Counted from the stretch's first letter, positions 1 to 5,031 are shown. The stretch: 5,298 nucleotides of DNA from JAVBPA01 sp031549925 (GCA_031549925.1 JAVBPA010000051.1:1-5298); one strand, 5' to 3'. Numbers and translations are program-made. Notes: a model not told the origin generated them from the sequence alone.

Positions 1-2
1 GC

Positions 3-53
3 AATGCAAGATACATTGAAATTATCGCAGAATTTGAAAAATATGCAAAATAG
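3..53 (+). CDS. C-terminal end of an upstream gene (partial, unidentified)
   Basis: The window opens inside an open frame that reads NARYIEIIAEFEKYAK and stops at TAG 51-53. The tail is a charged amphipathic helix-like end with ordinary codon use. A strong intrinsic terminator starts 22 bases after the stop, as expected for the end of a + strand transcription unit. Another frame stays open to TAA 61-63, but its product (AMQDTLKLSQNLKNMQNRKL) looks less protein-like. Sixteen residues are too few to assign a family. Confidence 0.45.
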   Translation, partial: NARYIEIIAEFEKYAK

Positions 54-74
54 AAAATTATAATAAATAATCAC

Positions 75-120
75 AAAGCAGGGATCTTTTTATGCTCGGA
101 AAGAACCCTGCTTTTTTATT
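75..120 (+). terminator. Intrinsic terminator of the upstream gene
   Basis: A perfect 9-bp stem, AAAGCAGGG (75-83) with CCCTGCTTT (106-114), is extended inward by TCTTT/AAAGA after a one-base A/A mismatch, leaving a loop of about ten bases. A T-rich tail (CTTTTTTATT) follows the 3' arm. This is a classic Rho-independent terminator for + strand transcription arriving from the left edge. Confidence 0.85.
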
Positions 121-352
121 GTTTTTATTCCGAATAATTACCGTTAACGCTTTTGCCTGTTCCGGAGAGTTTTATTTTTCAATTAATGATTTGTTTCTTA
201 TTCTAATTTGCCAATATAAATAAAAACTTTCGGAGGCGCGGGAGTTTTTTACCGGTATTAAATTAAAAGAATTTACAATTACAGTTTTACATATGGGTTT
301 CGGCAAATCTATTTGGTATATTGCGATCTCTTCATTTAAAAAATAAGATTAT
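121..352. other. Intergenic stretch with a short coding-like remnant
   Basis: No credible complete gene is seen. On the + strand one frame is open from 224 to a TAA at 344-346, about 40 codons. It reads KLSEAREFFTGIKLKEF and ends ISSFKK. It has no ATG, GTG or TTG start near the SD-like CGGAGG at 231-236, so it cannot be called as a gene. Its stop lies 6 bases before the hairpin terminator at 353, the layout expected of a gene tail, so it may be the decayed 3' end of a lost + strand gene. The rest is AT-rich sequence without recognisable signals. Confidence 0.3.
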
Positions 353-386
353 AGAGTTTAATCAATAATCCGCTTAAACTCTTTTT
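353..386 (+). terminator. Intrinsic terminator
   Basis: A perfect 9-bp inverted repeat, AGAGTTTAA (353-361) and TTAAACTCT (374-382), has a 12-base loop and is followed by TTTTATAAT. The T-run lies on the right, so it favours + strand transcripts. On the minus strand the sequence after the stem is ATAATCTTATTTTTT, a poorer tail. It could still serve the possible minus-strand gene at 426-620 to some degree. Confidence 0.65.
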
Positions 387-425
387 ATAATAAATATGAA
401 CGTTGCTGCCTTACACCGAAGTAAC

Positions 426-620
426 CTAATGTCCGGTAGGTACATATTCTGTAATAAATGCACCTTTTGGTATAGTTTTTGTATCATAAGGATTTACTAC
501 AACACCGGATAGCTTGCAATACGCGGACGAACTTTTAGGACACTTGAAACGCTTCCCGATTAATTTCCCTATCATGAAACCGAGACCGTAATATATCGCT
601 TCTACAGACTGATAAAACAA
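426..620 (-). CDS. Possible small or decayed minus-strand protein, unidentified
   Basis: The frame gives 64 residues from a TTG at 620-618, and it stays open upstream to an in-frame TGA at 677-675 (about 83 codons in all). The product has a hydrophobic, possibly membrane-associated N-terminal segment (IYYGLGFMIGKLIG, about residues 9-22). A basic CPK region follows, then a tail with KTIPKGAFITEYVPTGH. The amino-acid mix and third-base use look coding. However, there is no ATG or GTG start and no ribosome site before the TTG, so it may be the 3' part of a broken gene. I do not recognise a family. A chance open frame is also possible. Confidence 0.35.
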   Translation of the reverse strand: MFYQSVEAIYYGLGFMIGKLIGKRFKCPKSSSAYCKLSGVVVNPYDTKTIPKGAFITEYVPTGH

Positions 621-805
621 ATATTCGGCTTGTATGTTTATCGGTAGATATTCTTTTTTGTGAACCCCCCTGTTTCATGTGCGCTCAAAGGCGTTCTCCA
701 CGAGCCGCGGACTAGCTTCTTTTTAATAATGCCATTAGAATTTCCTCTCTTTCAATTTAATTTTGAATATAAAAAACGCCCCCCCAAAAGTTTCAAGAAC
801 CGTCA
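621..805. other. Non-coding stretch with a GC-rich patch
   Basis: No gene is supported here. Bases 661-716 are clearly richer in G+C than the surroundings (CCCCCC run, GGCGTTCTCC, GAGCCGCGG), which suggests sequence of different origin. A + strand frame of about 100 codons spans 660-965, but it starts from a GTG with no ribosome site. It also reads through the promoter and the palindromic repeat before the acetyltransferase gene, so it is not taken as a gene. Confidence 0.4.
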
Positions 806-834
806 TAGACGAAAAACGGCTTTTATGGTATACT
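806..834 (+). promoter_or_regulatory. Sigma-70/SigA-type promoter for the acetyltransferase gene
   Basis: The -35 box TAGACG (806-811, 4 of 6 consensus bases) and -10 box TATACT (829-834, 5 of 6) are separated by 17 bases. Transcription would start near 841. This gives a 5' leader of about 120 bases that includes the hairpin repeat at 917-945 just before the ribosome site. The assignment rests on consensus match and spacing only. Confidence 0.55.
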
Positions 835-916
835 GTATTATAGTAGAATTATTATGTGCCTCGCTTTTGTATCGGATGGTTGAGCGAAAATTTTTATATT
901 TTGGACGCAACAGCAA

Positions 917-945
917 TGTAGGGAACGACCCCTGTGTCGTTCCAA
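917..945 (+). repeat. 29-bp hairpin repeat, copy 1
   Basis: A 29-bp sequence starting TGTAGGGAACGACCCC is perfectly repeated, in reverse orientation, at 1506-1534. It is itself palindromic: GGAACGAC and GTCGTTCC form an 8-bp stem around a short loop. This copy ends 4 bases before the GGGGGA ribosome site of the acetyltransferase gene, so in the transcript it would form a hairpin in the leader. Small hairpin repeats of this general kind are scattered in clostridial genomes (from memory, not checked). Confidence 0.85.
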
Positions 946-961
946 AAACGGGGGATTTAGT

Positions 962-1423
962 GTGATTAAAAAAGCCACAGAAAATGATATTTTTATCATA
1001 GAAGATATATTACTGAATGCTGTCAAATGGATGGATTCCACTGGATTGCATCAATGGGAAGAATCAAATGTAAGATGGACAAATTTATCGAAACATTTTG
1101 AAATTAGCGATTTTTATATTGCTTATGATTCAAACATTCCTGTTGCTTGTATGGCTTTGATTGACCATGATCCGTTTTTTTGGCCGAATATTCCTCAAGG
1201 CGAATCATTATACTTACATAAAATAGCGGTTAAACGTACCCATGCAGGCAAGGGTTTTTCAAAAGAATTGATAGATTTCGCTAAAGAAAAGGCAAAGTTA
1301 CTTGGAATTAATATCTTGCGTCTTGATTGCCATTTAAAAAGGTTCAAAGTCAGAGCGGTTTACGAAGATGAAAAAACATTGTTTGGTAAATACGAAACCG
1401 CGTTTTATATATGCAATCTTTAG
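962..1423 (+). CDS. GNAT-family N-acetyltransferase, probably with a small internal deletion
   Basis: The 153-residue protein belongs to the GNAT superfamily, which moves an acetyl group from acetyl-CoA to an amine. The substrate cannot be told. The acetyl-CoA-binding motif A is visible around residues 90-99 (VKRTHAGKGF), preceded by the strand LYLHKIA (83-89) and followed by the helix SKELIDFAKEKAKLLG. The strand LRLDCH (119-124) and the end DEKTLFGKYETAFY are typical of this GNAT subgroup. Related proteins, as I recall them, have roughly 8-10 more residues between VYE and DEK, including a conserved Gly-Phe. Here Y134-E135 runs straight into D136-E-K, so the protein may be impaired. The GTG start is set by GGGGGA at 950-955, six bases upstream; no ATG fits better. 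The gene stands alone behind its own promoter and is bracketed by inverted copies of a 29-bp repeat. Confidence 0.88.
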   Translation: MIKKATENDIFIIEDILLNAVKWMDSTGLHQWEESNVRWTNLSKHFEISDFYIAYDSNIPVACMALIDHDPFFWPNIPQGESLYLHKIAVKRTHAGKGFSKELIDFAKEKAKLLGINILRLDCHLKRFKVRAVYEDEKTLFGKYETAFYICNL

Positions 1424-1851
1424 AATAATCGTTTAATAATAATAATGTTTTTTCGAAAAGCGTGATTCCGATGTTCTATTTTAACTGCATTTTGAAAACT
1501 GAATATTGGAACGACACAGGGGTCGTTCCCTACAGGCTTTTAGGGTGAATAAACCATTTGTGTAACATTTATTAATAAACAAAATGCAGTATCCATCGTC
1601 TTTTAATCCTTTTACATAAGTATCAATATTTTCGATAGTTTTATTTTCACGGATTTAGGGCAGTGCAATCATTTTCCGTTGCCTGCTCTTACGTTATTTT
1701 ACGCTGTCTTAAAATATAAATCTTTAAATATCGTTAATTTTATATTCATTATGAAACGCGGAACTTATTTTACAAATTTTAAGTCTAAAACATAAGCTTG
1801 ATAAATTAATTGTATTTTAAAGTTAAGGTAAAACAAAGGAGGTAACAAAAA
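1424..1851. other. Intergenic region with hairpin repeat and a coding-like minus-strand stretch
   Basis: About 430 bases lie between the acetyltransferase and the lipoprotein. They hold hairpin repeat copy 2 (1506-1534). A second, imperfect hairpin lies at about 1657-1689: AGGGCAG-t-GCAA against TTGC-CTGCTCT, with one G-U pair and one bulge. A minus-strand frame is open from about 1656 down to 1481. Its first part reads like protein (IRENKTIENIDTYVKGLKDDG), but it has no start codon and runs through the repeat, so at best it is a remnant. No U-tailed terminator for the acetyltransferase and no convincing promoter for the lipoprotein gene are seen. Confidence 0.5.
1506..1534 (-). repeat. 29-bp hairpin repeat, copy 2 (inverted)
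   Basis: This is the exact reverse complement of 917-945 over 29 bases, again holding the GGAACGAC/GTCGTTCC stem. The match stops at both ends: only scattered bases agree beyond. It lies 82 bases after the acetyltransferase stop. As a hairpin it might protect or end that transcript, but no T-run follows. The pair bounds a ~620-bp segment containing only the acetyltransferase gene. No flanking target-site duplication was found by eye. Confidence 0.85.
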
Positions 1852-2526
1852 TTGAAAAGAATATTTATAATTTTCAGTATTTTATTAATGCTTTTGGTTT
1901 CCTGCAAAGAAAATATTAACCCCGAAATCACAAATTCAAAACAATCAGATTCGGATTCATTAAATCCGGAAGAATCAAATTCAGATTTATCAAGCTCAGA
2001 TTTATTAAATCCGGAAAAATCAAATACCGAAATCAATTCTGTTGCTGAAGCTTTATTTTCAAGCAATTCCGAAAGATTTACTTTTGATGAATTAATAAAA
2101 TTTTTTTCCGATTCCGGTATGACAGCGGAATTAATTGACAAAAGCAAAACAGAAGCTAAAATATCAATCGAAGACGGTGCATATTATCCTGTAAATCCTA
2201 ATATGAATCCCGAAATAAAAATTTCTCCGCTTGACACTTTTATTGAAATTTTAAATAATTGCGAATATATTGAAACAGAATCTCTCGGCGAACCCGTAAT
2301 ATACACTTTTATTTTTCATGCGGTAAATATTAACGGAACTAAAGACGAAATTTGTGTTTATGTAACGCGGTCTTGTATAAAAATTGTATACAACGGTGTT
2401 TCCGGCGATTTTGAATATGCAAATATGTCTGTAAATGATGAATATAAAAATGTTTGTTACGGATATGATTATTATATTCACGGAATTATACCCGACGAAA
2501 ATAATCAGCTTTATACCATATGGTAA
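1852..2526 (+). CDS. Lipoprotein of unknown function with a duplicated linker
   Basis: The 224-residue protein has a type II signal peptide: basic MKR, hydrophobic IFIIFSILLMLL, then the lipobox LVSC with the lipidated Cys at residue 18. The mature protein should be anchored to the outer face of the membrane. Residues 19-63 form a polar Ser/Asn/Glu/Asp linker in which LNPE-(E/K)-SN occurs twice, 15 residues apart. Residues 64-224 look globular. They begin with a helix-like SERFTFDELIKFFSDSG and go on with beta-like Tyr/Ile/Val-rich segments; three late cysteines lie in EICVYVTRSCI and NVCYGYDYY. I do not recognise the domain. The TTG start is set by a near-perfect AGGAGGT at 1837-1843, eight bases upstream, and is confirmed by the signal peptide beginning there. 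The gene appears to be single. No clear promoter or terminator was found next to it. Confidence 0.85.
   Translation: MKRIFIIFSILLMLLVSCKENINPEITNSKQSDSDSLNPEESNSDLSSSDLLNPEKSNTEINSVAEALFSSNSERFTFDELIKFFSDSGMTAELIDKSKTEAKISIEDGAYYPVNPNMNPEIKISPLDTFIEILNNCEYIETESLGEPVIYTFIFHAVNINGTKDEICVYVTRSCIKIVYNGVSGDFEYANMSVNDEYKNVCYGYDYYIHGIIPDENNQLYTIW
1960..2025 (+). repeat. 45-bp-period direct repeat within the lipoprotein gene
   Basis: TTAAATCCGGAA followed by (G/A)AATCAAAT occurs at 1960-1980 and again at 2005-2025: 21 bases with one mismatch, offset 45 bp (15 codons). The intervening bases are themselves partly repetitive (TCAGATT units). The repeat lies in the linker after the lipid anchor and keeps the frame. 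Slipped replication could lengthen or shorten the linker by 15 residues without breaking the protein. Confidence 0.8.
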
Positions 2527-2711
2527 GCATATGTTTTTCCGCAATAATTTTTAAAAGAAAACTACGACTGACTGCAAAACAATTTTATAAATAACGACTT
2601 TGAAAAAATATTTATATAATAGCAGAAAACCTATGTTTGGCAGTAAAAAATTAAAACAAAACGGACAAAAGAAAGAACTGATACTTCACAAATCGAAAAA
2701 GAGGAAAACAT

Positions 2712-3464
2712 ATGAAACAAGACAGCTCAACAGATTCATGGAATAAGACTAAAATGAGTGATGAATGGATTCGGCTTTCTCAAACAAACGATGAAAGAAT
2801 AAATTTTATTATGCCGTTTACATTTAAATTACTTGGAGATGTTTCTGGAAAAACGGTTTTGGATTTGGGTTGCGGCGAAGGCGGCTATTCGAGAGAATTG
2901 GCGAAAAAAGGCGCAATTGTCACCGCCGTTGATTGTGCTGAAAGAGTGATAGATTATTGTAAGTCAGAAGCAGAAAATGAACATTTAGACATAACTTTTT
3001 TCTTGCGAAACAGTTGTGATTTGTATGATGTTGAAAATAATTCATTTGATATTGTGCTTGCCTCTATGATGTTAATGGATTGCGAAGATTTTGAAGGTAC
3101 AATCAGAGAGATTCATAGAGTTTTGAAACCCTCCGGTAAATTGTTTGCAAGTGTATTACATCCCTGTTTCGCTGTCAATGGAAATGGTATTGGGCGCAAG
3201 GATACGGGAGTTGACAGGAAAGTCGTAGTAGCAAACTATTTCTACCCCAAAGAACGATTGGAACCTATTGCTAAAGATGCAAATGAACTTGTTGTTTGGA
3301 GACACCGAACAATTGAGGATTATGTGAAAGCATTTGTTGAAAATGGCTTAACGATAGTGGATTTGAACGAACCATCGCCCGATGCAGTTACTGATAAAAG
3401 TACTGTAATGTTGGATTGGCTGCGTAGAATCCCTTTATTCCTTTTCTGGGAATTAAAGAAATAA
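2712..3464 (+). CDS. Class I SAM-dependent methyltransferase
   Basis: The 250-residue protein has the Rossmann-type methyltransferase fold of the UbiE/Methyltransf_11-like group. Motif I, which binds S-adenosylmethionine, is VLDLGCGEGGYSR at residues 49-61. The acidic residue ending strand 2 is D74 in VTAVD, expected to hold the SAM ribose. SFDIVLASMMLMD (111-123) is the motif II/strand 4 region, and EIHRVLKPSGKLFASV (133-148) is the usual strand 5 lead-in. The C-terminal part, with WRHRTIEDYVKAFVENGL, is probably the substrate cap. The acceptor cannot be predicted; proteins of this group methylate small molecules as well as other targets. The ATG has GAGG at 2701-2704, seven bases upstream. 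The gene ends 19 bases before a hairpin that also follows the unknown gene at 4135-4749. No regulator block lies before it, unlike the module to its right. Confidence 0.92.
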   Translation: MKQDSSTDSWNKTKMSDEWIRLSQTNDERINFIMPFTFKLLGDVSGKTVLDLGCGEGGYSRELAKKGAIVTAVDCAERVIDYCKSEAENEHLDITFFLRNSCDLYDVENNSFDIVLASMMLMDCEDFEGTIREIHRVLKPSGKLFASVLHPCFAVNGNGIGRKDTGVDRKVVVANYFYPKERLEPIAKDANELVVWRHRTIEDYVKAFVENGLTIVDLNEPSPDAVTDKSTVMLDWLRRIPLFLFWELKK

Positions 3465-3483
3465 TACTTAATCATAAAACAAA

Positions 3484-3526
3484 AAAGAGCTGACTGACAC
3501 TTATAATCAGTTAGCTCTTTACTTTA
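3484..3526 (+). terminator. Hairpin terminator after the methyltransferase, probably bidirectional
   Basis: AAAGAGCTGACTGA (3484-3497) pairs with TCAGTTAGCTCTTT (3507-3520), giving a 14-bp stem with one G-U pair and a 9-base loop. The tail on the + strand is only TTTACTTTAT. Read on the minus strand, the stem is followed by TTTTTTGTTTT, a better U-tract. It probably ends the methyltransferase transcript, and it would also stop transcription entering from the right. Confidence 0.75.
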
Positions 3527-3697
3527 TGGATAATTTAAATCAGTTTTGTTATTGTTTTTAAAAGTTGCAATGAGACTTGTTTCAAGCTTTTAAACTCACC
3601 TGTATCAAAAGGGTACATACAGCGTTTTTCGCATTAATTCCACTCGTTTATGTTAAGTGATTTTTAAAAGACATTTAATAAATTTGCTTGGAATACC

Positions 3698-3727
3698 TTG
3701 AGATTTGTTAAACATATATGCTATGCT
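3698..3727 (+). promoter_or_regulatory. Promoter of regulator copy A with palindromic operator candidate
   Basis: The -35 box TTGAGA (3698-3703) and -10 box TATGCT (3722-3727) have an 18-base spacer. CATATATG, a perfect 8-bp palindrome, lies in the spacer at 3713-3720. The same arrangement is kept in copy B, where the -10 box is the stronger TATACT. A repressor bound between the two boxes would block polymerase, so this is a sensible site for control by the XRE protein. Binding is inferred from position and conservation only. Confidence 0.6.
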
Positions 3728-3760
3728 ATTTATGATTTAATAAAAACAGGGTTTGGTTGT

Positions 3761-4132
3761 ATGGCAATCGGTGAAAGAATCAGGTTTATCCGCAATTTCC
3801 GGCACAAGGACACCAAAAGCCGATTTAACCGCCGCATTAGCCAACTATTTGGAAGCAAACCCGAAAGCACTTGATGTTCCTGAAATAGACAATTATGCTG
3901 GCATCATGCACAAGCTCTTCACGTTTTAAGACATTTATGGTTTTAAAATCAGCGAAATCGAAGGTGAAATATGTTTGACGCTCGATAATCCAAGCGAATG
4001 ATTTATGTTTTTATGCTTGATATGTTTATGGTTTGGAATGAACAAGCCGCGAAGCTCAAAAACGAAGAGATTACCAAAGAGGAATATGATGTTTGGCGGT
4101 ATAACTATCCTAAAATTAAAGATTGGTGCTAA
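3761..4132 (+). pseudogene. Decayed XRE-family (helix-turn-helix) regulator
   Basis: The remnant starts MAIGERIRFIRNFR and aligns with the intact regulator at 5032. Relative to that copy about 83 bases are missing after 3802. They cover residues 15-42, which hold the two DNA-contacting helices of the HTH. The frame then shifts, and the family sequence resumes as TRTPKADLTAALANYLEANPKALDVPEID in the frame through 3804. A TAA at 3927-3929 replaces the expected Glu codon in the F-T-x-E-D-I-Y-G segment. A second frameshift near 4000 puts the end, MLDMFMVWNEQAAKLK and EEYDVWRYNYPKIKDWC, in a third frame. An undamaged version would have been about 150 residues. The protein can no longer bind DNA in the usual way. 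The promoter and ribosome region (CAGGG, about 9 bases upstream of the ATG) are still present, and the stop is two bases before the next gene's ATG. Confidence 0.9.
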
Positions 4133-4134
4133 AG

Positions 4135-4749
4135 ATGAATAAAATAGAAGCAAGAGAAGTAATCTCTTTTGGTCGGAATGTATTAAAGGTTTTCATTGAT
4201 AACACCTCCTTCGATGAATTTCTTTGCAAAACCACAAGTAATTTGTTATATAAAAATTTATGGTGCGCCTGGTTGTTAAACCAAACCGATAATATTTCAC
4301 AATATATTTGGAAATTGCTTGATGAAAAGCGAACATGCAACCTTCCCGTTTTGCTTTGTCCTGATGACATGGATTTTTGGTGTACAGTTGTTGTTGCTAA
4401 AACTCGTTTTTTTGGAGAGAACTTTGTGTGGGGAAACATTGGCAGTGTAACAGGTGCTATTGATGTTGAAAAATGGCGGACATCAGGTTTTATGAATCTT
4501 GAATCGTGGTCAGGAGAGGACTGGCGTTTGTATGGTAATAAAGTTCCATCGCAAAGTGCTCCCAGCCGAGATTGGGATGACTGGTGCTCAGACCACTGGG
4601 CAGAAGAAGAAATACGGCGTTATTGGAATTACTTTCACCCATATTTTAATAATGACAAAAATATTGAATGGCTGAACTGTCCGGTATTTACATTTGATGC
4701 AAATGATTATAATGCTTGTGTCTCTGCGTTTAGACACTTCAAATACTGA
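4135..4749 (+). CDS. Trp/Cys-rich protein of unknown function, module cargo
   Basis: The product is 204 residues from ATG 4135. The frame is open back to a TTG at 4123, but ATG 4135 fits better because it lies two bases after the regulator's stop, a spacing typical of translational coupling. There is no strong ribosome site of its own. The protein has no signal peptide or membrane segment, so it is probably cytoplasmic. It is unusually rich in tryptophan (13) and cysteine (8). The densest Trp patch is residues 108-160, with KWRTSGFMNLESWSGEDWR and later RDWDDWCSDHW and RRYWNYF. The first half looks helical (EFLCKTTSNLLYKNLWCAWLL), followed by a hydrophobic core PVLLCPDDMDFWCTVVVAKT. I do not recognise a family or catalytic motif. 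It was probably co-transcribed with the regulator at 3761 and is followed by the module hairpin, so it sits in the cargo position of the repeated unit. Confidence 0.85.
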   Translation: MNKIEAREVISFGRNVLKVFIDNTSFDEFLCKTTSNLLYKNLWCAWLLNQTDNISQYIWKLLDEKRTCNLPVLLCPDDMDFWCTVVVAKTRFFGENFVWGNIGSVTGAIDVEKWRTSGFMNLESWSGEDWRLYGNKVPSQSAPSRDWDDWCSDHWAEEEIRRYWNYFHPYFNNDKNIEWLNCPVFTFDANDYNACVSAFRHFKY

Positions 4750-4757
4750 ATAACAAA

Positions 4758-4803
4758 AAAGAGCTTACTGACATTCAAAATCAGTTAGCTCTTTACTATA
4801 TGG
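4758..4803 (+). terminator. Hairpin terminator after the Trp-rich gene, probably bidirectional
   Basis: AAAGAGCTTACTGA (4758-4771) pairs with TCAGTTAGCTCTTT (4781-4794), with one T-T mismatch in the middle and a 9-base loop. The 3' arm is identical to that of the hairpin at 3484-3520; the 5' arm and loop differ slightly. As there, the better U-tract (TTTTTTGTTA) is on the minus strand. It follows the cargo stop by 8 bases. Confidence 0.75.
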
Positions 4804-4969
4804 ATAAACATAATCAGTTGTTGTCAATGTTGCCAAAACGTTGCCACGAGAGCGCTTTCAATCTCTCAAACCCGCTTGTATCAAGGGTTTACAGCGTTTA
4901 ATGTATCATTCCCGCTAGTTTAGGCTAAATGATTATCAAAAAACATTAAAAAAATTTGCTTGGATTTTC

Positions 4970-4999
4970 TTGAGATTTGTTTAACATATATGCTATACT
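4970..4999 (+). promoter_or_regulatory. Promoter of regulator copy B with palindromic operator candidate
   Basis: The -35 box TTGAGA (4970-4975) and -10 box TATACT (4994-4999, 5 of 6 consensus bases) have an 18-base spacer containing CATATATG at 4985-4992. Transcription would start near 5006, leaving a leader of about 25 bases with GGGG (5020-5023) ahead of the ATG at 5032. Conservation of spacer and palindrome in both copies, against a more variable leader, supports a real regulatory site. Confidence 0.65.
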
Positions 5000-5031
5000 G
5001 TCCATGATTTGACAAAAACGGGGCTGGTTGT

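Larger units (their letters stand above)
3478..3802 (+). repeat. Regulatory block, copy A: hairpin, leader, promoter and regulator start
   Basis: This stretch aligns along its length with 4752-5073. Both begin with the same hairpin, have about 240 bases of leader (240 versus 237 from hairpin end to ATG), carry the same promoter and enter an XRE regulator starting M(A/V)IGERIRF. By eye, identity is near 90% in the hairpin, around 80% in the promoter region and lower between them, with small indels. The homology goes on beyond this interval inside the decayed regulator gene after a deletion. The copies are diverged, so the duplication is old or the copies were acquired separately. Confidence 0.85.

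Noticed and set aside
660..965. Plus-strand open frame of about 101 codons before the acetyltransferase
   Set aside because: It begins at a GTG without a ribosome site, has an odd composition, and runs across a predicted promoter and the palindromic repeat into the next gene's start. Best explained as chance.
838..1041. Minus-strand open frame over the acetyltransferase start
   Set aside because: It overlaps a well-supported gene and its ribosome site on the other strand and has no signals of its own.
917..1534. Transposon or insertion sequence defined by the inverted repeats
   Set aside because: The enclosed gene is an acetyltransferase, not a transposase, and no target-site duplication is visible at the outer ends.
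1806..2147. Minus-strand open frame opposite the lipoprotein
   Set aside because: Its Ser/Glu repeats mirror the repetitive linker DNA of the lipoprotein gene, which has a strong ribosome site and signal peptide.
2251..2544. Minus-strand open frame opposite the lipoprotein's 3' half
   Set aside because: No ribosome site. Its Ile/Tyr-rich content is what AT-rich antisense sequence produces.
2592..2620. Possible promoter (TATAAT at 2615-2620) before the methyltransferase
   Set aside because: The -10 box is perfect but no acceptable -35 box lies 16-18 bases upstream, and TATAAT is common by chance in such AT-rich DNA.
2633..2743. Short basic + strand frame (MFGSKKLKQNG...) overlapping the methyltransferase start
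   Set aside because: About 36 codons, no ribosome site, and it overlaps the well-supported methyltransferase start in another frame. It could be a fragment of a lost gene's N-terminus but cannot be supported.
3935..4153. Minus-strand open frame over the regulator pseudogene
   Set aside because: The + strand here clearly aligns with the regulator family, so the antisense frame is incidental.
4116..4439. Minus-strand open frame opposite the Trp-rich gene
   Set aside because: It is fully antisense to a 204-codon frame with good gene context (promoter block upstream, terminator downstream).
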